Positions 35,473-45,648 of a DNA stretch of 64,000 nt are shown here, one piece after another. The stretch's first letter is position 1; the number at the start of each line of letters is the position of its first letter. The DNA is from Acinetobacter geminorum. GTDB lineage: Bacteria > Pseudomonadota > Gammaproteobacteria > Pseudomonadales > Moraxellaceae. The translations under genes and the position numbers were made by a program. The notes beneath the pieces are model-generated. The model worked only from the letters and a program-made list of their open reading frames with translations. It was not told the origin of the DNA and ran no database searches. The stretch covers positions 168,324 through 232,323 of the forward strand of contig NZ_JABELE010000004.1 of assembly GCF_013009345.1 (NCBI RefSeq), given 5' to 3'.

Positions 35473-36201
35473 ATGGCGGAAACAATTAGCCCCCGTTATT
35501 CACGCATTTTATTAAAACTATCTGGTGAAGCATTATCAGGTAACAAAGATATGGGTATTGATGCCCAAGTTCTTGATCAAATGTCCCTTTCAATTGCTCA
35601 CTTAGTTGGCTTAGGTGTGCAAGTGGGTATCGTTGTTGGTGGCGGTAACTTGTATCGTGGTAGTCAGTTGCAAAAAGATGGCTTGGTTGGTCGTGTAACA
35701 GGCGATCAAATGGGTATGCTTGCAACTGTAATGAATGGCTTGGCTATGCGTGATGCATTGGTTCGCCGTAATATCAGAACTCGCCTTATGTCTGCATTAC
35801 CAATTGGTACAGTAGTTGAGTCTTATTCAAGTCGTGATGCTATTCGTCACTTGAGTCAGGGTGAAGTTTGTGTTTTTGTTGCTGGTACAGGAAATCCATT
35901 CTTTACAACTGATACAGCAGCTTGCTTACGTGGAATTGAAATTGAAGCAAATTTAATTCTAAAAGCGACCAAAGTTGATGGCGTATATAATAAAGATCCA
36001 AGTAAATACGAGGATGCAGTTAAATATGATCATTTAACCTTTGATCAGGTATTGGACGAAAAACTTGGTGTTATGGATTTGACCGCTATTTGTTTATGTC
36101 GTGACCATAATGTGCCATTACAAGTTTTTGATATGAATAAATCAGGCGCGCTATTGTCAGTAGTCATGGGCGAAAAAGAAGGTACGCGCGTTACTAAATA
36201 A
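35473..36201 (+). CDS. pyrH: UMP kinase
   Basis: 242 residues, amino-acid-kinase fold, phosphorylating UMP to UDP. RILLKLSGEALSG near the N-terminus, GGGNLYRG, and the DTAACLRGIEIEANLILKATKVDGVY segment are signatures. In most relatives rpsB-tsf precede it; here rimO does. frr follows in the common order. Confidence 0.96.
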   Translation: MAETISPRYSRILLKLSGEALSGNKDMGIDAQVLDQMSLSIAHLVGLGVQVGIVVGGGNLYRGSQLQKDGLVGRVTGDQMGMLATVMNGLAMRDALVRRNIRTRLMSALPIGTVVESYSSRDAIRHLSQGEVCVFVAGTGNPFFTTDTAACLRGIEIEANLILKATKVDGVYNKDPSKYEDAVKYDHLTFDQVLDEKLGVMDLTAICLCRDHNVPLQVFDMNKSGALLSVVMGEKEGTRVTK

Positions 36202-36285
36202 TGTACGTGTTGACGAAAGCTCTTTATACTAGCGCTAAATTAAATTTGTTAAAACATCCTTGAATAAATAAGTAAGGTAGATCAT

Positions 36286-36840
36286 ATGATTAACGATCTG
36301 AAAAAAGACAGCGAACAGCGTATGTTAAAAACTCTTGAGTCTTTGGAACTAGGGTTTGCTAAAGTTCGTACCGGCCGTGCACACCCATCAATCTTAAATG
36401 GGGTAATGGTTCCTTACTACGGTTCTGATGTGCCTTTAAATCAAGTGGCAAACGTTGGTGTTGAAGATTCTCGTACACTTCTTGTTCAGCCATTTGAACG
36501 TACCATGGTTTCAGCTATTGATAAGGCAATTCGTGAGAGTGATCTTGGTTTAAACCCGATTACAGCGGATGCAATTCGTGTACCTTTACCTGCATTAACT
36601 GAAGAAACACGCCGTGATATGCAAAAAATTGCGCGTAGCGAAGCTGAAAATGCAAAAGTTGCAATTCGTAATATTCGTCGTGATGTGTTAGGTGATATCA
36701 AAGCATTATTAAAAGAGAAAGAAATCTCTGAAGATGATGAGCGCCGTGCAGGTGATGATATCCAGAAAATCACTGACAAATATGTTGCAGAAGTAGACAA
36801 GCGTCTTGCAGCGAAAGAAGCAGAATTGATGAAGGTCTAA
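36286..36840 (+). CDS. frr: Ribosome recycling factor
   Basis: 184 residues, normal RRF length; splits post-termination ribosomes with EF-G. GRAHPSILNGVMVPYYGSDVPL and the three-helix bundle sequence DEERRDMQKIARSEAENAKVAIRN-like region are typical. Co-directional between pyrH and uppS, six bases before uppS. Confidence 0.96.
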   Translation: MINDLKKDSEQRMLKTLESLELGFAKVRTGRAHPSILNGVMVPYYGSDVPLNQVANVGVEDSRTLLVQPFERTMVSAIDKAIRESDLGLNPITADAIRVPLPALTEETRRDMQKIARSEAENAKVAIRNIRRDVLGDIKALLKEKEISEDDERRAGDDIQKITDKYVAEVDKRLAAKEAELMKV

Positions 36841-36845
36841 ATTTT

Positions 36846-37598
36846 ATGACCGATTCAGAAGAGTATCATCTTCCTAAGCATGTTGCCATCATCATGGATG
36901 GCAACAACCGCTTTGCAAAAAAAAATCAAATGCAAAAAGGTGATGGACATCGAGAGGGTAAAAATGTTCTTGATCCTATCGTTGAACATTGTAAAAAAAC
37001 AGGTATTCATGCTTTAACGGTTTTTGCATTTTCAAGTGAAAACTGGAATCGACCACAATTTGAAGTCGATCTGCTTATGAAGCTTCTTGAAGAAACTATT
37101 CATGAGCAAATACCTCGCATGAAGAAATTTAATATTGCTTTGCGTTTCATAGGCGATCGTTCCAGATTACCGTCACACCTAGTTGCCTTAATGGAAGATG
37201 CAGAGCAACAGACAGCACACCATAACACAATGACCTTAACTATTGCTGTGAGCTATGGTGGGATGTGGGATATTGCAAATGCAGCAAAACAAGTTGCTGA
37301 AGCGGTTTCCCGTGGTGAATTTGGTGCTGATCAAATAAATGTTGATTTGTTCGAAAAATATGTCAGTCTAAACGATCTGCCAGCTGTGGACTTATTAATC
37401 CGTACAGGTGGAGATTATCGCATATCTAATTTCTTGTTATGGCAAGCAGCATATGCTGAGCTGTATTTTACTGATACTTTATGGCCAGAATTTACAGTAC
37501 AAGAATTCGATCATGCATTGAATGTTTTTTCAGGGCGTGAACGTCGTTTTGGCAAAACATCTGAACAAATTCAGCAAGAGAAAATAGAGAACTTATAA
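36846..37598 (+). CDS. uppS: Undecaprenyl diphosphate synthase
   Basis: 250 residues; makes the C55 lipid carrier for peptidoglycan and surface sugars. AIIMDGNNRFAKK carries the catalytic Asp, FAFSSENWNRP and the C-terminal DLLIRTGGDYRISNFLLWQ bind substrates. Two signature positions differ from the enterobacterial form: DGNNRF in place of DGNGRW and GGDYRIS in place of GGEHRIS; the acid and Arg are kept so activity is expected. Its stop overlaps the cdsA start (TAATG). Confidence 0.94.
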   Translation: MTDSEEYHLPKHVAIIMDGNNRFAKKNQMQKGDGHREGKNVLDPIVEHCKKTGIHALTVFAFSSENWNRPQFEVDLLMKLLEETIHEQIPRMKKFNIALRFIGDRSRLPSHLVALMEDAEQQTAHHNTMTLTIAVSYGGMWDIANAAKQVAEAVSRGEFGADQINVDLFEKYVSLNDLPAVDLLIRTGGDYRISNFLLWQAAYAELYFTDTLWPEFTVQEFDHALNVFSGRERRFGKTSEQIQQEKIENL

Positions 37599-38422
37599 TG
37601 TTAGAGCGGATTGTTACCGCATTGGTACTTGTCGCAGTTGTTTTAGGCTGTATGTTTGCTACGCAATCACATTATCCAATGTTGGTTCTTATGATTGTAG
37701 CAGCAGGGGTTGCGGGGTATGAATGGTATAAATTAATGCCCCATGAAACTGTAAATGCTGTAAAGCCAAAAGCTTGGTGCTACGGTCTGCTTGTTGCATT
37801 CGTTTCAGGCGTTGCTCTATTTTTCCATGATATTGCATTACTGTTGTGGTCAGCTTCAATTTTGACTTGGCTTGTAAGCGTTTATTGGGTCAAATCTTTT
37901 CCTGAATTTGATGGGTGGTATAACGCTACTCTATATGTAATTGGCATTATTTTAGTTTGTGCGGCGGTAACTTCAATTTTTGTTGTCTGGCAAAGTTCGC
38001 CATGGTGGTTAATGTATCTGTTCTTACTCGTGTGGGGTGCAGATAGTGGTGCTTACTTTGTTGGTCGTAAATTTGGTAAAAGAAAATTAGCACCAACTGT
38101 AAGTCCAAACAAATCAGTAGAAGGTTTGTATGGTGGTATTATCACGACCATACTGGTAATGTTGGTTGTGCAATACCAATATCTAAATTTAACTTTAATA
38201 CAGCAAATCCTGTTTCTTATCTTGTCACTGATTACAGTATTTGGTTCAGTTCTAGGTGATTTGTTTGAGTCAATGATTAAGCGTCGTGCTGGTATTAAAG
38301 ATTCTGGACGTGTGCTACCTGGCCATGGTGGTGTTTTAGATCGTATTGACTCTTTACTTGCTGCAGCCCCGATCTTTGCAACGGGAATGTATATATTAAA
38401 ACTTATTGGTGTAGATTTATAA
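37598..38422 (+). CDS. cdsA: Phosphatidate cytidylyltransferase
   Basis: Integral membrane enzyme that makes CDP-diacylglycerol for phospholipid synthesis; 274 residues with about eight membrane helices. The family signature is complete: SMIKRRAGIKDSGRVLPGHG then GVLDRID. TVSPNKSVEGLYGG is also diagnostic. It overlaps uppS by one base and dxr begins at the next base after its stop. Confidence 0.95.
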   Translation: MLERIVTALVLVAVVLGCMFATQSHYPMLVLMIVAAGVAGYEWYKLMPHETVNAVKPKAWCYGLLVAFVSGVALFFHDIALLLWSASILTWLVSVYWVKSFPEFDGWYNATLYVIGIILVCAAVTSIFVVWQSSPWWLMYLFLLVWGADSGAYFVGRKFGKRKLAPTVSPNKSVEGLYGGIITTILVMLVVQYQYLNLTLIQQILFLILSLITVFGSVLGDLFESMIKRRAGIKDSGRVLPGHGGVLDRIDSLLAAAPIFATGMYILKLIGVDL

Positions 38423-39619
38423 ATGACACAATCTGTTTGCATATTGGGCGTAACCGGTTCCATAGGGCAAAGTACCTTAAAAATTTTAAATCAACATCCT
38501 GATAAGTATTCAGTATTTGCAGTTTCAGCTCATAGTCGAATTCCTGAATTGGTTGATATCTGTAAACAATTCCAACCAAAAGTCGTAGTTGTTCCAAAGC
38601 AAAAAGTTGACGAATTAGTAGCTTTATTTGCAAAAAAAGAATTACAAAATATTGCAATTTTGACTGATCAGGAAGGGCTGGTAAGTATCGCATCTCATCC
38701 AGATGTTGATGTAGTTATGGCTGCAATTGTTGGAGCTGCAGGTTTATTGCCAACATTGGCGGCTGTAAAAGCTGGTAAACGCGTTTTGCTAGCTAACAAA
38801 GAAGCTTTGGTCATGTCTGGTGAAATCATGATGCAAGCAGCACGTGATCATCAGGCATTATTATTACCGGTAGATTCAGAACACAACGCTATTTTTCAAT
38901 CATTACCTCATAACTATTTAGAAGCTGAAAGAAATGGACAACCGCAACAGGGTGTATCAAGAATCTTATTGACCGCTTCAGGTGGACCATTTTTAAACCA
39001 TTCGTTAGAACAATTAGAAAAAGTTACTCCCGCACAGGCTTGTAAGCATCCCAACTGGTCTATGGGGCAGAAAATCTCAGTTGACTCAGCTACTCTTATG
39101 AATAAAGGGTTGGAGTTAATTGAGGCATGCCATTTGTTTTCAATATCTGAACATTTTGTTACAGTTGTTGTTCATCCACAAAGTATTATTCATTCTATGG
39201 TGCAATATGTTGACGGTTCAACATTGGCTCAAATGGGTAATCCAGACATGTGTACACCGATTGCTCATGCATTAGCATGGCCAGAACGTTTACAGACTAG
39301 TGTTCCTGCTTTAGATTTATTTGAGTATTCTCAGCTTAATTTTCAAGCACCGGATATCCAGAAATTTCCAGCACTGGATTTAGCTCGTCAGGCAATGCGT
39401 GCAGGAGGGCTAGCACCTACTATTTTAAATGCTGCAAATGAGGTTGCTGTTGCTGCATTTTTAAAGGAACAGATTGGATTTACAGATATCCCACAAGTGG
39501 TAGAGCATACTTTGCAAAAATTGGAAAACTCAGTTGCTGATAATATCGAGTCTATTTTAAATAAAGATGAAGTAGCACGACATGTAGCACAGCAGTATAT
39601 ATCAAGTATAGGAGGCTGA
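38423..39619 (+). CDS. dxr: 1-deoxy-D-xylulose 5-phosphate reductoisomerase
   Basis: Second step of the non-mevalonate pathway, 398 residues. NADPH motif GVTGSIGQSTLKIL; AANKEALVMSG-like LLANKEALVMSG; metal-binding VDSEHNAIFQ; LTASGGPF flexible loop; NKGLELIEACHLF; all intact. It joins the envelope block between cdsA and rseP and supplies precursors for UppS and ubiquinone. Confidence 0.96.
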   Translation: MTQSVCILGVTGSIGQSTLKILNQHPDKYSVFAVSAHSRIPELVDICKQFQPKVVVVPKQKVDELVALFAKKELQNIAILTDQEGLVSIASHPDVDVVMAAIVGAAGLLPTLAAVKAGKRVLLANKEALVMSGEIMMQAARDHQALLLPVDSEHNAIFQSLPHNYLEAERNGQPQQGVSRILLTASGGPFLNHSLEQLEKVTPAQACKHPNWSMGQKISVDSATLMNKGLELIEACHLFSISEHFVTVVVHPQSIIHSMVQYVDGSTLAQMGNPDMCTPIAHALAWPERLQTSVPALDLFEYSQLNFQAPDIQKFPALDLARQAMRAGGLAPTILNAANEVAVAAFLKEQIGFTDIPQVVEHTLQKLENSVADNIESILNKDEVARHVAQQYISSIGG

Positions 39620-39621
39620 AA

Positions 39622-40977
39622 ATGAGCGCATTATTTATGATTGCAGCAGCAGCTCTCTTGCTCGGTCCATTAATTGCAATTCATGAGTTTGGTCACTATT
39701 GGGTAGCGCGAAAACTCGGTGTTAAGGTTTTAGTCTATTCCATCGGTTTCGGTCCAACATTACTTAAATGGACATCAAAAAAATCTGGAATTAAGTACCA
39801 ACTTTCAGCTTTGCCTTTAGGCGGGTATGTAAAAATGCTCGATGAGCGCGAAGGTAATGTTGCAGAGCAAGATTTACCTTATGCATTTAACCGTCAAAAA
39901 CCATGGAAGCGTATAGCAATTGTTGCGGCTGGACCTTTAATTAACTTGATTTTTGCTGTTTTACTTTTCTGGATTTTATTTTTACCAGCGCAAGAACAAC
40001 TAAACACTAGAGTGGGTAAAGTTATACCTAACTCGCCAGCAGCAACTGCTCAACTACAAGTAGGTGATAAGATTATTGCTGTTGACGGAAAAGAAACGCA
40101 AACTTGGGAAAAACTTAACTTTGCTTTGATTGATCGTGTAGGTGAAACTGGTAGCTTGAATATCGATGTAGATCGTGCAGGCACTGAGAAAAATATTGTT
40201 TTACCGATTAAAGATTTTTTAAAAAACCAAAATGAATCAGCTTTAGATGTATTGGGTTTTTCACCCTATCGTCCAGTTATTCCTGCTGTTGTAACTGAGT
40301 TGACTGCAGATGGGGCAGCAATTCGTCAAGGAATGAAGGTTGGTGATCGTATTGTTTCAATTAATGGTCAAGTAATGAAGGATTGGTTTGATGTTGTGGA
40401 AGTCGTACAACATTCACCAGAAAAGTTACTTAATATTGATGTGTTGCGTAATGGTCAACTCGTTCATTTGCAAGTCATGCCTCAAGGAAAGCGTGACAAC
40501 ATGGGGCAAGTGAGTGGGGTTTTAGGCGTAAAAAGCGATGCAGGAAAAATTACAATTCCTGACGAATATAAGCAAACAATTCAATATACTCCAATACAAG
40601 CTTTCCAGATGTCGTTAGATAAGACTAGCCAAATCTCTAGCATGATATTGAGTTCAATAGTAAAAATGGTTAAGGGATTGATTGGTCTAGAGAATCTTTC
40701 TGGCCCAATTACAATCGCGAAAGTAGCGGGACAAAGTGCAGAAATGGGATGGCAGACTTTTATCTCATTTATGGCTTTAATGAGTGTAAGTCTTGGAATT
40801 TTAAATTTATTGCCAATTCCAATGCTAGATGGTGGACATCTCGTTTATTACATTATTGAAGCTATTCGTGGGAAGCCTGTTTCTGAACAAATACAAATGT
40901 TTGGTCTAAAAATTGGTATGGTACTGCTCGGTAGTATGATGCTTTTAGCTTTATTTAACGATTTTATGCGTTTGTAA
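39622..40977 (+). CDS. rseP: Site-2 intramembrane zinc protease
   Basis: 451 residues. Zinc site IHEFGHYW (HExxH) in the first membrane helix and LDGGHLV near the last, with two PDZ domains between (about 105-190 and 200-290). Cleaves anti-sigma factors and signal-peptide remnants. The start follows AGGAGG two bases after dxr. bamA follows as usual. Confidence 0.95.
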   Translation: MSALFMIAAAALLLGPLIAIHEFGHYWVARKLGVKVLVYSIGFGPTLLKWTSKKSGIKYQLSALPLGGYVKMLDEREGNVAEQDLPYAFNRQKPWKRIAIVAAGPLINLIFAVLLFWILFLPAQEQLNTRVGKVIPNSPAATAQLQVGDKIIAVDGKETQTWEKLNFALIDRVGETGSLNIDVDRAGTEKNIVLPIKDFLKNQNESALDVLGFSPYRPVIPAVVTELTADGAAIRQGMKVGDRIVSINGQVMKDWFDVVEVVQHSPEKLLNIDVLRNGQLVHLQVMPQGKRDNMGQVSGVLGVKSDAGKITIPDEYKQTIQYTPIQAFQMSLDKTSQISSMILSSIVKMVKGLIGLENLSGPITIAKVAGQSAEMGWQTFISFMALMSVSLGILNLLPIPMLDGGHLVYYIIEAIRGKPVSEQIQMFGLKIGMVLLGSMMLLALFNDFMRL

Positions 40978-41013
40978 ACGTATATGGATTTATAACTTAC
41001 TGGAAAAACTGGC

Positions 41014-43539
41014 ATGCGGCACACACATTTTTTAATGCCTTTGGCACTTGTTAGCGCTATGGCAGCGGTACAACAAGCATATGCAGCTGATGATTTCGTT
41101 GTTCGAGATATTCGTATAGATGGTTTGGTCCGTCTAACTCCTGCAAATGTTTCTACCATGTTGCCAATCAACAGTGGCGATCGCGTTAATGAACCGATGA
41201 TCGCAGAAGCAATTCGAACATTGTATGCCACTGGACTTTTTGACGATATTAAAGCATCAAGAGATAACGATACTTTAGTTTTTAATGTTGTAGAGCGCCC
41301 AATTATTTCAAAACTTGAATTTAAGGGTAACAAACTTATTCCTAAAGAGGCGTTAGAGCAAGGCCTCAAAAAAATGGGTATTGCTGAAGGCGAAGTTTTT
41401 AAGAAGTCAGCTTTACAAACAATTGAAACCGAATTAGAGCAGCAATATACTCAGCAAGGCCGTTATGATGCTGATGTAACTGTTGATACGATAGCTCGTC
41501 CAAATAACCGTGTTGAACTTAAATTAAATTTTAATGAAGGTACGGCGGCTAAAGTTTTTAATATCAATATTATTGGTAATACAGTTTTTAAAGACAGTGA
41601 AATTAAGCAAGCTTTCGCAGTTAAAGAAAGCGGTTGGGCTTCAGTTGTAACCCGTAATGACCGTTATGCTAGAGAGAAAATGGCAGCGAGCCTTGAAGCT
41701 TTGCGTGCGATGTATCTGAATAAAGGTTATATCAATTTTCATATCAATAACTCACAGCTTAATATTAGTGAAGATAAAAAGAACATCTTTATTGAAGTTG
41801 CTGTAGAGGAAGGTAGTCAGTTCAAATTTGGTCAAACCAAGTTTTTAGGTGATGCACTTTATAAACCTGAAGAACTGCAAGCTTTAAAAATCTATAAAGA
41901 TGGCGATACTTATTCTCAAGAAAAAGTAAATGCTGTTAAGCAGTTGTTATTGCGTAAATATGGTAATGCTGGTTATTACTTTGCAGATGTGAACGTTGTT
42001 CCGCAGATTAATAATGAAACGGGTGTTGTTGACTTAAACTATTATGTAAACCCAGGCCAGCAAGTAACCGTACGTCGTATTAACTTTACAGGTAATAGTA
42101 AAACTGCTGATGAAGTACTACGTCGTGAAATGCGTCAAATGGAAGGCGCTTTAGCAAGTAATGAAAAAATTGATTTGTCTAAGGTTCGTCTAGAGCGTAC
42201 AGGATTCTTCAAAACAGTTGATATTAAACCAGCTCGTATTCCAAACTCACCAGATCAGGTGGATTTAAACGTAAATGTTGAAGAACAGCATTCGGGAACT
42301 ACGACATTAGCGGTAGGTTACTCGCAAAGTGGTGGTATCACCTTCCAAGCAGGTTTGAGTCAAACTAACTTTATGGGAACGGGTAATCGTGTTTCGATCG
42401 ATTTATCTCGTTCTGAAACTCAAGACTACTATAACTTAAGTGTTACTGACCCTTACTTCACGATTGATGGGGTAAGCCGCGGTTATAACGTTTACTATCG
42501 TAAAACAAAGCTAAATGATGACTATAACGTTAATAACTATGTTACCGATAGTTTTGGTGGTAGTTTAAGTTTTGGTTATCCTATTGATGAAAACCAAAGC
42601 CTGAGTGCTTCGGTTGGTATTGATAATACTAAAGTAACGACGGGTCCTTATGTGTCTACCTATGTTCGTGATTATTTATTAGCGAATGGGGGTAAGGCGA
42701 CAGGTCAAGATACTTACTGCCCATCAGATCAGTTGGAAACAACTACAGATCCAGTTACAGGAGCGGTTACATATACTGGTAAATGCCTTGTTACACCAAT
42801 TCCATATAATAATGCATTTGAAGGTGAGTTCTTTACATATAACTTAAATTTAGGTTGGTCATATAACACCTTAAATAGACCAATTTTCCCTACTTCAGGT
42901 ATGTCACATCGTGTAGGTCTGGAAATTGGTTTGCCAGGTAGTGATGTTGATTATCAAAAAGCAACTTATGATGCACAGGCATTCTGGCCAATTAAAGACA
43001 CAGGTTTCGTGCTGCGTGGTTACGGTAAACTTGGTTATGGTAATGATTTACCATTCTATAAAAACTTCTATGCAGGTGGTTATGGTTCTGTACGCGGTTA
43101 TGATAACAGTACCTTGGGTCCTAAGTATGCAAGTGTAAATTTACAAGAAACCAAGCAAAATGACGGTTCTCCAGAAGAAGTAGGTGGTAACGCTCTTGTA
43201 CAATTTGGTACTGAATTAGCTTTACCATTACCTTTTAAAGGAGATTGGACTCGCCAAGTACGTCCAGTGTTATTTGCTGAAGGTGGTCAAGTATTTGATA
43301 CTAAATGTGACGTTGGTTCTTATTCTATGATTATGAATGGTCAGCAAATCGCAGATGCTAAAAAATACTGTGAAGACAATTACGGTTTTGATTTAGGCAA
43401 TATGCGTTATAGCGTAGGTGTAGGATTTACATGGATTACCATGATTGGGCCATTATCTCTTAGCTATGCCTTCCCATTAAATGATAAGCCTGGTGATGAA
43501 ACTAAAGAGATTCAGTTTGAAATCGGTCGTACTTTCTAA
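41014..43539 (+). CDS. bamA: Outer membrane protein assembly factor
   Basis: 841 residues. Signal peptide (MALVSAMAAVQQAYA-type), five POTRA repeats (about 25-420) and a 16-strand barrel ending in the aromatic EIGRTF. The conserved lid motif VRGYDNSTLGP is present. Two extracellular loops contain cysteine pairs (YCPSDQ...GKCLV and KCDVG...KKYC), an Acinetobacter trait likely to form disulfides. It folds outer-membrane barrels with the other Bam proteins. Between rseP and skp as expected. Confidence 0.96.
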   Translation: MRHTHFLMPLALVSAMAAVQQAYAADDFVVRDIRIDGLVRLTPANVSTMLPINSGDRVNEPMIAEAIRTLYATGLFDDIKASRDNDTLVFNVVERPIISKLEFKGNKLIPKEALEQGLKKMGIAEGEVFKKSALQTIETELEQQYTQQGRYDADVTVDTIARPNNRVELKLNFNEGTAAKVFNINIIGNTVFKDSEIKQAFAVKESGWASVVTRNDRYAREKMAASLEALRAMYLNKGYINFHINNSQLNISEDKKNIFIEVAVEEGSQFKFGQTKFLGDALYKPEELQALKIYKDGDTYSQEKVNAVKQLLLRKYGNAGYYFADVNVVPQINNETGVVDLNYYVNPGQQVTVRRINFTGNSKTADEVLRREMRQMEGALASNEKIDLSKVRLERTGFFKTVDIKPARIPNSPDQVDLNVNVEEQHSGTTTLAVGYSQSGGITFQAGLSQTNFMGTGNRVSIDLSRSETQDYYNLSVTDPYFTIDGVSRGYNVYYRKTKLNDDYNVNNYVTDSFGGSLSFGYPIDENQSLSASVGIDNTKVTTGPYVSTYVRDYLLANGGKATGQDTYCPSDQLETTTDPVTGAVTYTGKCLVTPIPYNNAFEGEFFTYNLNLGWSYNTLNRPIFPTSGMSHRVGLEIGLPGSDVDYQKATYDAQAFWPIKDTGFVLRGYGKLGYGNDLPFYKNFYAGGYGSVRGYDNSTLGPKYASVNLQETKQNDGSPEEVGGNALVQFGTELALPLPFKGDWTRQVRPVLFAEGGQVFDTKCDVGSYSMIMNGQQIADAKKYCEDNYGFDLGNMRYSVGVGFTWITMIGPLSLSYAFPLNDKPGDETKEIQFEIGRTF

Positions 43540-43580
43540 GTACGACTTGACTAAGCAATGAAATAAGGAAACAAATTAAG

Positions 43581-44081
43581 ATGAAAAAATTAAATATATT
43601 AATGTTGGGATTAGGCCTTACAGTTTCTGCTATGACTAATGCAGCTGGTTATGGCGTTATTGATCTTGCTAAAGTTGTTGAAAGTAGTACTTATTTAAAA
43701 CAACAAAATGCAAGTTTAAATCAATCTGTTAAACCAACAACAACTCGTCTTGAGCAGTTGGGTAAAGAGTTAGAAGGTCTTCAACGTCAAGCCCAAACCC
43801 AAGGGCAAAAAATGAAAGAAGATGATATTAAAAAGCTTCAGACTCAATATCAGTCGAAATTAAATGAATTTAACTCAACTCAACAAGGTTTGCAGTCTAA
43901 AGTTCAAACTAGCTTGCAAGGAATGAACTCAACTTTCGAGAGTCGTGTGAAGCAAGCAGCTGAACAATTACGAAAAGAAAATAATCTTGACTTTATTTTG
44001 AATAAAAATTCGACTGTTGCCTATGACGCTAAATATGATTTAACTGATAAAATGATACAAAAGGTTAATTCAATGAAATAA
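43581..44081 (+). CDS. skp: Periplasmic chaperone Skp/OmpH
   Basis: 166 residues with signal peptide (LNILMLGLGLTVSAMTNAAG) and a long coiled coil rich in Gln and Lys, as in the Skp tentacles that hold unfolded outer-membrane proteins. YGVIDLAKVVESS is the family's first strand. Located between bamA and lpxD. Confidence 0.93.
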   Translation: MKKLNILMLGLGLTVSAMTNAAGYGVIDLAKVVESSTYLKQQNASLNQSVKPTTTRLEQLGKELEGLQRQAQTQGQKMKEDDIKKLQTQYQSKLNEFNSTQQGLQSKVQTSLQGMNSTFESRVKQAAEQLRKENNLDFILNKNSTVAYDAKYDLTDKMIQKVNSMK

Positions 44082-44085
44082 ATTA

Positions 44086-45156
44086 ATGAAAGTGCAACAT
44101 TATCGTTTAGATGAACTAGCTCACCTAGTGAATGGTGAGTTAGTCGGTGCGGGTAGTCTTCAATTTATAAACTTAGCAAGTTTAGAAAATGCTGAACCTT
44201 CTCATATTACTTTCGTAAATGGCGAAAAGTATATCGATCAAGCAAAGACTAGCCGTGCGGGTGCGTACATTGTTACAAGCTCTATTAAAGAACAGCTTAC
44301 TGATAAACAAAATTTTATTATTGTTGATAATCCATATTTGGCTTTTGCCATCCTTACCCATGCTTTTGATAAAAAGATCACATCAATAGGTATTGAAAGT
44401 ACTGCTCAAATTCATACTTCTGCAATTATTTCTGAAAAAGCATATATTGGCCATTACGTTGTAATTGGTGAGAATTGTGTAGTAGGTGAGAACACGATTA
44501 TTCAGTCTCATACTCGTCTGGATGATAATGTAGAAATTGGCAAGGATTGTTTTATCGATTCTCATGTCACTATTACGGGTGGAGCTAAATTACTTGATCG
44601 TGTTCGAGTTCATGCAAGTACTGTAATTGGTAGTGAAGGCTTTGGATTTGCACCATATCAAGGGAAATGGCATCGTATCGCACAATTAGGTTCAGTGATC
44701 ATTGGTAATGATGTCCGCATCGGATCAAATTGTAGTATTGATCGAGGGGCACTAGATAATACGATTTTGGAAGATGGGGTAATTATTGATAATCTTGTGC
44801 AAATCGCACATAACGTTCATATTGGTTCCAATACAGCTATTGCTGCTAAATGTGGAATTGCTGGAAGCACTAAAATTGGCAAAAACTGTATTCTTGCAGG
44901 AGCCTGCGGTGTGTCTGGTCACCTTTCAATCGCTGATAATGTGACTTTAACTGGAATGTCAATGGTCACAAAAAATATTTCTGAAGCTGGTACTTATTCT
45001 TCAGGAATTGGATTGTTTGAAAATAGTCATTGGAAAAAGACGATTGTACGCTTGCGACAATTAGCAGATGTGCCATTGACCCAAATCACTAAACGACTTG
45101 ATCATATACAAGCTCAAATAGAGTCTCTTGAATCAACTTTTAATTTGCGTAAATAG
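44086..45156 (+). CDS. lpxD: UDP-3-O-acylglucosamine N-acyltransferase
   Basis: 356 residues; third lipid A step, adding a second acyl chain to UDP-GlcN. The N-terminal uridine-binding domain (about 1-100) is followed by left-handed beta-helix hexapeptides and a C-terminal helix. The catalytic His lies in LVQIAHNVHIG. It starts four bases after skp. Confidence 0.95.
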   Translation: MKVQHYRLDELAHLVNGELVGAGSLQFINLASLENAEPSHITFVNGEKYIDQAKTSRAGAYIVTSSIKEQLTDKQNFIIVDNPYLAFAILTHAFDKKITSIGIESTAQIHTSAIISEKAYIGHYVVIGENCVVGENTIIQSHTRLDDNVEIGKDCFIDSHVTITGGAKLLDRVRVHASTVIGSEGFGFAPYQGKWHRIAQLGSVIIGNDVRIGSNCSIDRGALDNTILEDGVIIDNLVQIAHNVHIGSNTAIAAKCGIAGSTKIGKNCILAGACGVSGHLSIADNVTLTGMSMVTKNISEAGTYSSGIGLFENSHWKKTIVRLRQLADVPLTQITKRLDHIQAQIESLESTFNLRK

Positions 45157-45162
45157 AATATT

Positions 45163-45648
45163 ATGACCGAGTCAACTACACCTAAATTTGCCATCCCTGA
45201 ATTACCAATGCAGATTCAAACGATTCGTCAATATTTGCCGCATCGTTATCCATTCTTATTGGTTGATCGTGTGACTGAAGTTACTGACAATAGTATTGTT
45301 GGTTATAAAAATGTTTCCATTAATGAGGAGTTCTTGCAAGGGCATTTCCCAGAATACCCAATTATGCCAGGTGTCTTAATTGTAGAAGCATTGGCTCAAG
45401 TTTCAGGCGTTCTGGGTTTTATTATGAATAACGAGACACCAAAACCGGGTTCTTTATTCCTCTTTGCTGGTGCAGAAAAGGTTAGATTTAAAAAACAAGT
45501 AGTTGCTGGCGACCAACTTGTATTAAAATCTGAATTAGTAATGCAAAAACGCGGTATCTACAAATATAACTGTACGGCTACCGTTGACGGTATTGTAGCA
45601 ACAACCGCTGAAATTATGATTTCACACCAAAAAACAGAGCAGGCATGA
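45163..45648 (+). CDS. fabZ: 3-hydroxyacyl-ACP dehydratase
   Basis: 161 residues, hot-dog fold. LPHRYPFLLVDRV contains the catalytic His and FPEYPIMPGVLIVEALAQ the catalytic Glu. Supplies unsaturated acyl-ACP and balances fatty acid and lipid A synthesis. Its stop overlaps the lpxA ATG by four bases (ATGA). Confidence 0.96.
   Translation: MTESTTPKFAIPELPMQIQTIRQYLPHRYPFLLVDRVTEVTDNSIVGYKNVSINEEFLQGHFPEYPIMPGVLIVEALAQVSGVLGFIMNNETPKPGSLFLFAGAEKVRFKKQVVAGDQLVLKSELVMQKRGIYKYNCTATVDGIVATTAEIMISHQKTEQA

Noticed and set aside
38053..38463. 136-codon minus-strand frame under cdsA
   Set aside because: Antisense shadow of a membrane protein gene; Pro/Ser/Arg-rich reading typical of that.
40848..41369. 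173-codon minus-strand frame across rseP and bamA
   Set aside because: Lies antisense to two certain genes; composition fits a shadow frame.
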